This document shows, piece by piece, positions 35,572-43,653 of a stretch of 64,000 nucleotides of DNA; position 1 is the stretch's first letter; every line of letters begins with the position of its first letter. This DNA comes from Hymenobacter aranciens (GTDB taxonomy: Bacteria > Bacteroidota > Bacteroidia > Cytophagales > Hymenobacteraceae). The stretch is taken from assembly GCF_030580865.1 (NCBI RefSeq), contig NZ_JAUQSY010000001.1, forward strand, positions 434,001-498,000, in the 5' to 3' direction. A program made the position numbers and the translations under genes. Under the pieces are notes generated by a model. The model did not search any database. It saw only the letters and a program-made list of their open reading frames with translations, and was not told where the DNA came from.

Positions 35572-35949
35572 ATGCACGAGAACGATATTTCGTACCTCAT
35601 TCGCAAAGCGGCGTTTGAGATTCATTCCACGCTGGGACCTGGAATGCTGGAGTCAGTTTATGAAACGCTAATGGTGCATGAACTGAAAAAGACAGGCTTG
35701 GATGTGAAAACCCAGGTAAGTCTGCCGGTTGTTTATGATGGTCTGGTGCTTAACAACGCCTATCGACTCGATATGCTGGTTGAGAATAAAGTGATTGTCG
35801 AGTTGAAGTCGGTAGAAAATATTCTGGAAGTTCATCATAAACAGCTGCTCACCTACCTCAAGCTCACCGGTCACAAGCTGGGACTGCTGATTAACTTCAA
35901 AGTTCCCTCAATTAAAGAAGGTATTTACCGCAAAGTGAACGGGCTATAA
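35572..35949 (+). CDS. GxxExxY protein, PD-(D/E)XK nuclease-like
   Basis: A 125-aa protein from the ATG at 35572. The family motif is G24-MLE-S-V-Y30 in LGPGMLESVYE. The nuclease-like core is YRLDMLVENKVIVELKS, with Asp67, Glu77 and Lys79 in PD-(D/E)XK spacing. The family is widespread and uncharacterised. The gene is visibly less GC-rich than its neighbours and uses many A/T-ending codons, a sign of recent transfer. It sits between near-perfect 40-bp inverted repeats of a family that also occurs as solo copies in this window. It may act on those repeats. Confidence 0.9.
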   Translation: MHENDISYLIRKAAFEIHSTLGPGMLESVYETLMVHELKKTGLDVKTQVSLPVVYDGLVLNNAYRLDMLVENKVIVELKSVENILEVHHKQLLTYLKLTGHKLGLLINFKVPSIKEGIYRKVNGL

Positions 35950-35952
35950 GAA

Positions 35953-35992
35953 TCTGCGTCCTCTGCGCAAACACTGCGCCCTCTGCGGGAGG
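35953..35992 (-). repeat. CGCAGAGG repeat, right inverted repeat of the GxxExxY unit
   Basis: TCTGCGTCCTCTGCGCAAAC to CTCTGCGGGAGG, the reverse complement of the left repeat with few changes. It starts only a few bases after the GxxExxY stop codon and ends 24 bp before the SDR gene. Confidence 0.85.
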
Positions 35993-36015
35993 CAGCAAAA
36001 GGCCCCAAGAAAACC

Positions 36016-36723
36016 ATGACCGACCTAACCAACCAAGTAGCCATCGTCACCGGGGCCAGCCGGGGCATCGGCCGCGCCACCGCCTTATTATTAGCGCTAC
36101 AAGGCGCCAAAGTAGTGGCTGTGTCCCGCTCCGAAGCCGAACTCACCGACCTGACCCAGAAAACGCAGGGCCTGAGCATCGTAGCCGATGTGTGCGACGA
36201 GGCCGACGCCCAGCACATAGTCGAAGAAACCCTGCGCTACTACGGCCGCCTCGACATCCTCATCTGCAACGCCGGCGTAGGCTCCTTCAACGAGCTCGAA
36301 AACTACGCCGTCGAGGAGTGGGACCGGATTTTCGACACCAACGTGAAAGGCACTTTCCTACTCTGCAAGGTTGCCGTGCCGCACTTCAAACAGGAGAGAA
36401 AAGGCCACATCGTGGGCATTGCCTCCGACGTGAGCAAGCGCACCTTCGCCCACGGCACCATCTACGGCGCCAGCAAGTTTGCCCAGGACGCCCTGCTCGG
36501 CAGCCTGCGCAAGGAAGTGCGCCCCCACGGCGTGAAAGTGAGCGTGATATATCCCGGCCTGGTCGACACTTACTTCGACGACTCGAAGCCCGGTGGAGCC
36601 GAGGCCGAGAAAACCCACATGCGCCCCGCCGACATTGCCCAGGCGGTACGCTACGTGCTCGAAGCCCCGGCTCACGTGGTGGTGGATGAACTGATGCTGC
36701 ACCCCGTGACGCAGGAGTGGTAG
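36016..36723 (+). CDS. Short-chain dehydrogenase/reductase
   Basis: A 235-aa cytosolic NAD(P)-dependent oxidoreductase. The Rossmann nucleotide-binding motif is TGASRGIG (residues ~13-20), with NAG at NAGVGSF, the catalytic Ser in GIASDVSKR and the catalytic YxxxK in YGASKFA. PGLVDTYFDD follows as the usual post-catalytic loop. Arg in VSRSEAE after beta-2 suggests NADPH preference. The substrate is unknown. It lies inside the starch cluster, 28 bp before the SusG-like gene, but a metabolic link is not evident. Confidence 0.9.
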   Translation: MTDLTNQVAIVTGASRGIGRATALLLALQGAKVVAVSRSEAELTDLTQKTQGLSIVADVCDEADAQHIVEETLRYYGRLDILICNAGVGSFNELENYAVEEWDRIFDTNVKGTFLLCKVAVPHFKQERKGHIVGIASDVSKRTFAHGTIYGASKFAQDALLGSLRKEVRPHGVKVSVIYPGLVDTYFDDSKPGGAEAEKTHMRPADIAQAVRYVLEAPAHVVVDELMLHPVTQEW

Positions 36724-36737
36724 CGGCGGTGAATGCG

Positions 36738-36745
36738 TAACTTGC
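36738..36745 (+). promoter_or_regulatory. Possible -7 element before the SusG-like gene
   Basis: TAACTTGC is close to TAnnTTTG (two mismatches) and the identical octamer occurs at 20398-20405 before the oxygenase gene. It would give a very short leader before the ATG at 36752. Confidence 0.3.
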
Positions 36746-36751
36746 GTTCCC

Positions 36752-38569
36752 ATGAAAAAACTGCTGCTGGCCGCCAGCCTGCTCACGCTGGCCGCTTCCA
36801 CCCCGCACACCCCGCCTGTGGCTCAAAAAACTGCTGCCGACCCCAACACGACCAACGAAGTTCCGCAGGACAACAAGCTCATTATCTACCAGATGATGAC
36901 GCGTCTATTCGGCAATAAGGTTGCTTTGAACAAGCCCTACGGTAGCATCACCGAAAACGGCTGCGGCAAGTTCAACGACATCACCGATACGGCGCTGGAC
37001 GAAATCAAGAAGCTGGGCGTGAGCCACGTGTGGTACACCGGCGTCATCGAGCACGCCAGCATGACGGACTACACCAGCAGCGGCATGCCCGCCGACGATG
37101 CCGACGTGGTGAAGGGCCGGGCGGGCTCGCCCTACGCCATCCGCGACTACTACGACGTGGCCCCCGACCTGGCCGTGAACGTGAAAAACCGCATGGCCGA
37201 GTATGAAGCCCTCATCCAGCGCACCCACACCCACGGCCTGAAGGTGCTCATGGACTTCATTCCCAACCATGTAGCACGCTCGTATAAGTCGGATGCCAAG
37301 CCGGTTGGCGTGGTCGATTTGGGGGCTAAGGACGACAAAACCAAGGCCTTCGCGCCCAATAACAACTTCTATTATATCCCCGGGCAGCCCTTCGTGGTGC
37401 CGGCCGGCTATAATCCTTTGGGTGGTTTCAAAGGCCCGCGTGAGGACGGCAAATACGCCGAAAACCCCGCCAAAGCCACCGGCAACGACGTGTTTAAGGC
37501 CGCGCCGAGCATCGACGACTGGTTTGAGACGGTGAAGCTGAACTACGGGGTGGACTACCAGGACAACCGCGCCCCACACTTCACGCCGGTGCCCGACACC
37601 TGGCTGAAAATGCGCGATATCCTGCTATTCTGGGCGGCGAAAAACGTGGATGGCTTCCGCTGCGACATGGCCGAGATGGTGCCCGTCGAGTTCTGGGCCT
37701 GGGTGATTCCCGAAGTGAAAAAGGTGAAGCCGGACATCGTCTTCATCGGCGAGGCCTACGACGCCAAAACCTACAAGATGTACATCGAGCAGGGCCACTT
37801 CGACTACCTGTATGACAAAGTGGGCCTCTACGACGGCCTGCGTCGCCTCATGACCGGCAGCGGCACCACCGACGACATCACCCACGTCTGGAAAGAAGAA
37901 AGCCGCGGCTTCTCCTCGCACATGCTGCGCTTCCTGGAAAACCACGACGAGCAACGCATTGCCTCCAAGCAGTTTGCCGGCGACCCGCAGCGCGCCATTC
38001 CGGCCATGACCGTGACGGCCACCCTGGCCAGCGGACCCATCATGCTCTACTTCGGGCAGGAGGTGGGCGAGCCCGCCCACGGCGCCGAAGGCTTCAGCAG
38101 CGAAGACGGCCGCAGCTCGATTTTCGACTACTGGGGCGTGCCCGAGCACCAGAAATGGATGAACCAGGGCAAGTTCGACGGTGCCAAGCTAAGCCCGGCC
38201 CAGCAGGATTTGCGCGATTTTTACAGCCGCTTGCTTAACCTCAGCGCCACCAGCGACGCCATCCGGCAGGGTAAGTTCTACGAGTTGCAGGACGCCAACA
38301 ACCTCGGCAAGGAGTACAACCAGCGTCACCTCTATACCTTCCTGCGCTACACCGGCAAGCAGCAGCTGCTCATCGTGGTAAACTTCAGCGCCGACAAAAC
38401 CTACCGGCCCACGCTCAACATTCCGGCCGAGGCGCTGACGGCCATGGGGCTCAACCCCAAAAAGTTCTACACCTATACCGACCTGCTCAACAACGGCACG
38501 CCGCGCAACGACTTATACGTGAAGCTGGAGCCGCTGTCAGCCCACGTTTTTGAGCTCAAAGCAAAATAA
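36752..38569 (+). CDS. GH13 alpha-amylase family enzyme (SusG-like)
   Basis: A 605-aa exported glucan hydrolase with an N-terminal hydrophobic signal segment (MKKLLLAASLLTLAAS). GH13 regions are visible: LMDFIPNHVAR; nucleophile Asp in VDGFRCDMAEM (about 304); acid/base Glu in FIGEAYD (about 333); and third Asp in LENHDEQR (about 398). A long insert around residues 170-280 contains GYNPLGGFKGPREDGKYAE. This matches Bacteroidota amylases that act at the surface or in the periplasm on starch or maltodextrins. It is followed after ~100 bp by a maltose-type MFS transporter. Confidence 0.91.
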   Translation: MKKLLLAASLLTLAASTPHTPPVAQKTAADPNTTNEVPQDNKLIIYQMMTRLFGNKVALNKPYGSITENGCGKFNDITDTALDEIKKLGVSHVWYTGVIEHASMTDYTSSGMPADDADVVKGRAGSPYAIRDYYDVAPDLAVNVKNRMAEYEALIQRTHTHGLKVLMDFIPNHVARSYKSDAKPVGVVDLGAKDDKTKAFAPNNNFYYIPGQPFVVPAGYNPLGGFKGPREDGKYAENPAKATGNDVFKAAPSIDDWFETVKLNYGVDYQDNRAPHFTPVPDTWLKMRDILLFWAAKNVDGFRCDMAEMVPVEFWAWVIPEVKKVKPDIVFIGEAYDAKTYKMYIEQGHFDYLYDKVGLYDGLRRLMTGSGTTDDITHVWKEESRGFSSHMLRFLENHDEQRIASKQFAGDPQRAIPAMTVTATLASGPIMLYFGQEVGEPAHGAEGFSSEDGRSSIFDYWGVPEHQKWMNQGKFDGAKLSPAQQDLRDFYSRLLNLSATSDAIRQGKFYELQDANNLGKEYNQRHLYTFLRYTGKQQLLIVVNFSADKTYRPTLNIPAEALTAMGLNPKKFYTYTDLLNNGTPRNDLYVKLEPLSAHVFELKAK

Positions 38570-38674
38570 GCTGGCGGTAAAGCGCCGCTTACTTCGTAAG
38601 TTTGGAGGCTGCGTCGCAATCGATTTCGAGTAGCGGCGCAGCTTTCTTTTTTATCATTATCCCACCCGTTTTAT

Positions 38675-40081
38675 ATGGCCTCCGTCGCAGCGGCACCCAG
38701 CACCGACACCCAGCAGAAGCCCCGCCTGAGCTTCTGGCAAATCTGGAACATGAGCTTCGGCTTTCTGGGCATTCAGTTCGGCTTTGCCCTCCAGAATGCC
38801 AACGTCAGCCGCATTTTTGAAACGCTGGGCGGCACCGAAATCGCGCTCTACTGGCTGGCGGCGCCGCTGACGGGGCTGCTGGTGCAGCCCGTCATCGGCT
38901 ATTTGTCGGACCGCACCTGGAGCCCGCGCTGGGGACGGCGGCGGCCGTTTTTCCTGATTGGGGCGGTGCTGGCTTCGCTGGCACTGCTGGTAATGCCCAA
39001 CGTGACAGCCCTGTGGATGGCCGTGGGCATGCTCTGGATAATGGACTCCAGCATCAATATTTCGATGGAGCCATTCCGGGCGCTGGTCGGCGACCTGCTG
39101 CCCTCGGAGCAGCGCACGACCGGCTTCGCGGCGCAAACGTTTTTTATTGGGGTGGGGGCCGTGGTGGCCTCGTCGCTGCCGTGGATGTTCACCAACTGGT
39201 TTGGCATTGCCAATACGGCCCCGGCGGGCGAGATTCCGCCCTCGGTGCGGTATTCTTTCTATCTGGGCGGCGTGGCGTTCTTCGGAGCCGTGCTGTGGAC
39301 GGTGCTACGCACCCGCGAGTATCCGCCCCACGACCTGGCCGAGTTTGAGGCTGAAAAGCAGCGTAGCGCGGGCTTCATGAATGGCGTGCGTGAGTCGTTT
39401 GCCGGTATCCTCCACATGCCCAAAACGATGCGCCAACTGGCCGTAGTACAGTTCTTCTCCTGGCTGGCGCTGTTTTCGATGTGGATTTATGCCACGCCGG
39501 CCATCACCAGCCACATCTACCACACCACCGATGCCACCTCGAAGCTCTACAATGAGGGCGCCGACTGGGTGGGCATCTGCTTTGCCGTATACAACGGCGT
39601 ATCGGCGCTGGCGGCGCTTATTCTGCCCGTCATTGCCCGGGCTACCAGCCGCCGCGTCACGCACTTGCTGTGCCTGGTAGTGGGCGGACTGGGGCTCATT
39701 TCCATCTACTTTATTCAGAATCCCAATCTGCTGCTGGTGTCGATGGTGGGCGTGGGCTTTGCCTGGGCTTCTATTCTGTCGGTGCCCTACGCGATGCTGG
39801 CCGGCGCGTTGCCTGCCAACAAGATGGGCTACTACATGGGCGTGTTCAACTTCTTTATCGTTATTCCGCAGGTGGTAGCCGGGTTGATTCTGGGCTACTT
39901 CACGACGCACGTTTTCGGTGGGCAAAGTGTGTACACCCTCATGCTGGGCGGCGCATCGATGATTTTGTCGGGCTTCCTGACGCTCTTAGTGCACGATTCT
40001 GACGAGGTGCGGCTGACGGACGATGCGACGGCCGACCGCCCTGGCTACGACGACCTGGCCCCGGCCAATCCGCAGCTCTAG
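38675..40081 (+). CDS. MFS transporter, SLC45/GPH-like maltose permease
   Basis: A 468-aa inner-membrane sugar transporter with 12 predicted helices. Typical SLC45/MalT features are FWQIWNMSFGFLGIQFGFAL, the loop after TM2 containing YLSDRTWSPRWGRRRPFF, MDSSINISMEPFRALVGDLL and FFSWLALFSMWIYATPAI. Members move maltose or other disaccharides with protons. Its place behind two GH13 enzymes points to import of maltose or short maltodextrins. It ends with a strong terminator. Confidence 0.9.
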   Translation: MASVAAAPSTDTQQKPRLSFWQIWNMSFGFLGIQFGFALQNANVSRIFETLGGTEIALYWLAAPLTGLLVQPVIGYLSDRTWSPRWGRRRPFFLIGAVLASLALLVMPNVTALWMAVGMLWIMDSSINISMEPFRALVGDLLPSEQRTTGFAAQTFFIGVGAVVASSLPWMFTNWFGIANTAPAGEIPPSVRYSFYLGGVAFFGAVLWTVLRTREYPPHDLAEFEAEKQRSAGFMNGVRESFAGILHMPKTMRQLAVVQFFSWLALFSMWIYATPAITSHIYHTTDATSKLYNEGADWVGICFAVYNGVSALAALILPVIARATSRRVTHLLCLVVGGLGLISIYFIQNPNLLLVSMVGVGFAWASILSVPYAMLAGALPANKMGYYMGVFNFFIVIPQVVAGLILGYFTTHVFGGQSVYTLMLGGASMILSGFLTLLVHDSDEVRLTDDATADRPGYDDLAPANPQL

Positions 40082-40105
40082 CGCTAAGGTCATTTCAGTA
40101 TGCAT

Positions 40106-40140
40106 AAAGAAAGGCCACCCATCAGGGTGGCCTTTCTTTT
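40106..40140. terminator. Bidirectional terminator
   Basis: AAAGAAAGGCCACCC and GGGTGGCCTTTCTTT arms around ATCA separate the convergent MFS transporter and FAD oxidoreductase genes. Confidence 0.92.
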
Positions 40141-40163
40141 ACGTCAGCTTCCCTCGAAACAAC

Positions 40164-41441
40164 CTACGCGGGAAGTTTTTCTAGCAGCATCTCCGCCACC
40201 TGCCGCCCCGTGCCCAGCGCCGCATTCGACGACGGGTAGCTGGCCCAGTCGCCGCAGCGGTAGAGCCCTTCGGCCAGCATCAGCGGCTGCTGCACGGGCG
40301 CACCGGCCAGGTATTCGGGCAGTGCGTTCATTAGCTCGCTTTTATACGTGCGCAGGTGCCGCCATTCCTTCACCTGCGGACCAAACCACGCCGTCAGCTC
40401 CGAGCGCAGCCGCTCGGTGAGTTCGTCTTCGCTCAGGTCATAATCCCCGTGCGTACTCACCGAGATGAGCGACTGCCCGGTGGGCGCGTAGGCGCTGCTC
40501 ACGTCGGAGGGGAAGGCCACGTTGTGCGCCAGGCTGCTGGGAATGGAATTGAGCCGCAGCAATTGGTCGCCCTTGCCGGGACTGGGGCCTTCGGTGGCAA
40601 AATACGTGCAGGTGGTTCGGCGGGAGCCGGCAATGCGCCCGGCCTCGGGCAGCTCCAGACCAAGCACCAGAGCGGCTGGTACTGAGCCATCCACGGCCAG
40701 CACGACGGCACTGGCCGTGAGCGTTTCGCCGCCGGCCAGGCGTATCAGATTGCCTTCCACGGTTTCCACCCGGGTATTGAGCCGGATACTGCCTTTGGGC
40801 AGGCGGGCGGCTAGCTGCTCGGGCAATTGCTGCATGCCCAGCGCCGGGATAGCGGCCTCGCCCTTCACGAACTGCTGAAACACGAACTCGAAGAAATTGC
40901 TGGCCGTGCTCAAGCTGCGGTCCAGAAACACGCCGCCGAAAAATGGGCGAAAGAACGAGTTGATAATGTGCTCGCTCCAGCCGTAGCGGCGCAGGAAGCT
41001 CAGCGTATCGGTGGCGGGGCGGGCCAGCAGAGCCTCGGGCGTGTGCTGCTGCACGTGTCGCGCCAGGCTCAGAATACGCAGCTTATCAGGTAGGTCGCCA
41101 ATGGGAGAGCGTAGCGCCCCGGCCATGGCCAGCTTGCGCTGCAAAGGGTTTTCGATGGTGGTTTCCTGACCATTGGCCAGGCGGATGACGGCCCCGGAGC
41201 GGAAGTTCTTCAAATCCAGCGCGCCGTAGTCGAACATGCGCCGGGCTTCGGGATAATCGGTGAGCAGCACCTGAAAGCCGCGGTCGAGGCGGAAGCCGTC
41301 GACCACGTCGGTGCGCACGCGGCCGCCCACGGCGTCCTTGGCTTCGAGCACCAGCACGGAGCGGCCGGCGCGGTGCAGCCAGTTGGCACAGGCGAGGCCA
41401 GCCAGGCCCGCGCCGATGATAATAATAGGATTTTCAGCCAT
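40164..41441 (-). CDS. NAD(P)/FAD-dependent oxidoreductase (amine oxidase/protoporphyrinogen oxidase-like)
   Basis: A 425-aa flavoprotein. The N-terminal dinucleotide-binding motif is IIIIGAGLAGLACANWLHRA, followed by VLEAKDAVGGRVRTD, a hallmark of the amine oxidase superfamily. The C-terminus has the second FAD contact LYRCGDWASYPSSNAAL. Close relatives include carotenoid desaturase-like and protoporphyrinogen oxidase-like enzymes, but the substrate cannot be set from sequence. A CGCAGAGG repeat lies immediately upstream. Confidence 0.88.
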   Translation of the reverse strand: MAENPIIIIGAGLAGLACANWLHRAGRSVLVLEAKDAVGGRVRTDVVDGFRLDRGFQVLLTDYPEARRMFDYGALDLKNFRSGAVIRLANGQETTIENPLQRKLAMAGALRSPIGDLPDKLRILSLARHVQQHTPEALLARPATDTLSFLRRYGWSEHIINSFFRPFFGGVFLDRSLSTASNFFEFVFQQFVKGEAAIPALGMQQLPEQLAARLPKGSIRLNTRVETVEGNLIRLAGGETLTASAVVLAVDGSVPAALVLGLELPEAGRIAGSRRTTCTYFATEGPSPGKGDQLLRLNSIPSSLAHNVAFPSDVSSAYAPTGQSLISVSTHGDYDLSEDELTERLRSELTAWFGPQVKEWRHLRTYKSELMNALPEYLAGAPVQQPLMLAEGLYRCGDWASYPSSNAALGTGRQVAEMLLEKLPA

Positions 41442-41460
41442 GAGAGAAGGCAGTGTGTTT

Positions 41461-41507
41461 GCACCGCAGAGGACGCAGAGGGTTACGCGGAGGAAACGCA
41501 GAAGTTA
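41461..41507. repeat. Dispersed CGCAGAGG repeat, family C solo copy 2
   Basis: Half-units ACCGCAGAGGACGCAGAGG and ACGCGGAGGAAACGCAGAAG, ending GTTAG. The TTA at 41505-41507 is the stop codon (TAA on the minus strand) of the haem-c lipoprotein gene. Confidence 0.8.
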
Positions 41508-42149
41508 GAATTTATGCGGCTTCCACTTCTTGCGCGTCTTCATCGTGTAAAACTCCGCCACGCCGGGGCGCCTGAAACTGAGTTGCCAGCGGCCAATGGT
41601 TTGCCCCAATGCGTAACCCGTTGGCACTCGGCCAGGGTAGTTTTTCTGCAAAAAAGCGGCATCAGTCGTCGCCAAGCTGCTGCCGTGGCAGTGTAGACAA
41701 AGACTATTATTCAGCGTGATGCTGCGCTCATAGACGAACTGTTCATTGCTGGGGCGGCTCGCCTGACGCGCCGTGTCGGCCGGGGCGGCGGGCAGAGCGC
41801 GGCGGCTGGCTGTAGCCTGCATCACCCGCGCCAGCGAATCAACCAGCGGGAATTGCTCGGGCCGGCAGAAGGCCGCCGCCCGCGCCACGCCGCCGGCCGC
41901 CAGCTCGCGGGCCAGGGTGCGGCGCAGCAGCGTGTCGGCGGTGGCGGTGAGGGAGTCACCGGCCCAGCGGGCGGCGCGCAGCAGGTCGGCGGGCATGATG
42001 CGCTTCACCTCCCAGTTGGCCGTTTCGATGCCGATGCGCTTGCTGTCCTTGAGGTGCTCGACCTGGTCGGGGCGGCAGGCGGCCAGCAGGAGCAGGCCCG
42101 TTGTGAAGCTGGCGAGTCGGCCAGGTAAATAACTGATTGTTTTATTCAT
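41505..42149 (-). CDS. Tll0287-like (DUF3365) haem-c lipoprotein
   Basis: A 214-aa protein from the ATG at 42149. The signal peptide has a lipobox (LLAAC, Cys25). One haem c site is present: CLHCH at 151-155. The surrounding pattern (NSLCLHCHG, then YALGQTIGRWQLSF) fits the DUF3365/Tll0287-like domain, a PAS-like haem sensor or electron carrier. The start overlaps the upstream WGR gene stop by 8 bp, so translation is probably coupled. That pairing is odd because the WGR protein has no export signal. The stop codon lies in a repeat. Confidence 0.84.
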   Translation of the reverse strand: MNKTISYLPGRLASFTTGLLLLAACRPDQVEHLKDSKRIGIETANWEVKRIMPADLLRAARWAGDSLTATADTLLRRTLARELAAGGVARAAAFCRPEQFPLVDSLARVMQATASRRALPAAPADTARQASRPSNEQFVYERSITLNNSLCLHCHGSSLATTDAAFLQKNYPGRVPTGYALGQTIGRWQLSFRRPGVAEFYTMKTRKKWKPHKF

Positions 42150-43572
42150 TGACGGCGTAGATGTTGCCCAGCACGCGGTAAAAGTCGCCCTGCGCGGCGG
42201 GCTCGATGCGGTCCACCATGTACAGCTGGCCATCCTGGCGCAGGTTTTTGGGGAACTGCACGTGCCAGTCGTGGTAGCCCGCCTGGGCCACCTTGATGCG
42301 CAGCTTGCCGTGCTCGCGCACGCAGCGCAGCAGCACGCCCGTGGCATTGGCCGGGGCGGCTTCCAGCAGGTCGCTACGTACCTCCGTTACCGCGCCGTTG
42401 GGGGCTTTGATAACCTGGGCAGGCGTTGCCTGGCCCTGCTCGGCCTGGGCAATAGCGGCCTCGCTCACGTCGAGGCAGGCGAAGGTGCCGCTGGTGGTCA
42501 CCAGGTACAGCTTCTCCTGGAAGTATTGCATCGAAAGCGCGGAGCCGCAGCCAGTGGCTAGTTTCCACAGCCGCTGCCCGTCTTCGCCGAAGCAGTACAC
42601 CGTGGAGGAGCTGTCGGCCGCAAAAACGTAGTGCCCGCCTGGCGAGGTGGCGCAGGACAGCACCGAGCTGTCGGCCTTATATGTCTGGAGCTTCTGGCCG
42701 TCCTGGCCGAATTTCAGCACCTGCCCCGAGCCGGTGCCCGCGTAGGCATTGCCGCCGTCGAGCCAGCCAAACAGCACGTAGCTAGTGGTTTGCTGCCACA
42801 CCAGCGTCTCCTTTTCCCAGCCGTAGTAGCAGCGCACGCCCTGCGAGTCGCCGTAGAAAATGCGGCCGACCGGGTCGCAGCGCACCATCCAGGCCGAGTC
42901 GCCGCCGGTGTCCACGGCCCACTGCTCCTCATCTTCGTAGTTGACGGTGGTGAGGCGGCCGCCGGCGTCCGACACGGCCAGCAAACCGTTGGCAATGTCG
43001 AGCCAGAAAATGTCGATGCTGGGGTTGATTTCGTACGCCAGGCGCGGGGTTTTGCCAGTGATGTTGTACACGTTACCGTCGTCGCAGCCCACGTACATCC
43101 ACTCGCCGTCCGACACCATGCACTTCACGCCCTCGCTCAGCTGGTACTGCATCTGCACCTCGGCGTCGTGGCTCAGGCGGTACACGCGGCCGTCCTGGTT
43201 GCCCACCCAGCAGCCCTGCTCGTTCACAAACACCCCGAAGGCCGACGAGCCCGTCTCGAAGCGCCAGATGGTCGGGGCGGTGCGCTTGGCCGTCGAGGGT
43301 CGGCTTTCGCCGCCGCGCCGCGTGATGGTGCGCTTCTGGCGCACGCCCTTCACGGCTTCCTGGTAGCCCTTGCGCTTTTTCTCGTCTATCTTCTTCTGGG
43401 CCAGCTTCTCGGCCTCCTCGGGCGAGCTGCACTGCTGGGTGCTGCTGGTGCCCAGCGTGCCGATGCGGCCGTAGCTGAGCGTTACCGCCGCGCCTTCCAC
43501 CTTGGCTTCGTAGAACTTATGAGAGGTGCCGGTGGCTTCGTCTTCGGAAAACTCGAGGTAATAAGTCGACAT
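42142..43572 (-). CDS. WGR domain-beta-propeller fusion protein
   Basis: A 476-aa protein without a signal peptide. Residues ~1-75 form a WGR domain (YLEFSEDEATGTSHKFYEAK, SYGRIGTLGTSS, KKIDEKKRKGYQEA), a module found in PARPs and some bacterial nucleic-acid-binding proteins. A basic linker with TITRRGGESRPSTAKR follows. Residues ~100-400 form a PQQ/WD-like propeller with repeats such as GCWVGNQDGRVYRLS, MYVGCDDGNVYNI and YVFAADSSSTVYCFGEDGQ. The last ~70 residues are a separate module. It may be a cytosolic scaffold; function unknown. Confidence 0.85.
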   Translation of the reverse strand: MSTYYLEFSEDEATGTSHKFYEAKVEGAAVTLSYGRIGTLGTSSTQQCSSPEEAEKLAQKKIDEKKRKGYQEAVKGVRQKRTITRRGGESRPSTAKRTAPTIWRFETGSSAFGVFVNEQGCWVGNQDGRVYRLSHDAEVQMQYQLSEGVKCMVSDGEWMYVGCDDGNVYNITGKTPRLAYEINPSIDIFWLDIANGLLAVSDAGGRLTTVNYEDEEQWAVDTGGDSAWMVRCDPVGRIFYGDSQGVRCYYGWEKETLVWQQTTSYVLFGWLDGGNAYAGTGSGQVLKFGQDGQKLQTYKADSSVLSCATSPGGHYVFAADSSSTVYCFGEDGQRLWKLATGCGSALSMQYFQEKLYLVTTSGTFACLDVSEAAIAQAEQGQATPAQVIKAPNGAVTEVRSDLLEAAPANATGVLLRCVREHGKLRIKVAQAGYHDWHVQFPKNLRQDGQLYMVDRIEPAAQGDFYRVLGNIYAVNE

Positions 43573-43653
43573 ATCGGGGAACGAATGGGTGAGACAAACA
43601 GCCCTTACGCAAAGCCGCCCCGAAGGTAAGCGTCCCGCCCATTTCGTGCCGGT

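Noticed and set aside
36386..36826. Minus-strand frames opposite the SDR gene
   Set aside because: They are antisense shadows of a clear SDR with full catalytic motifs.
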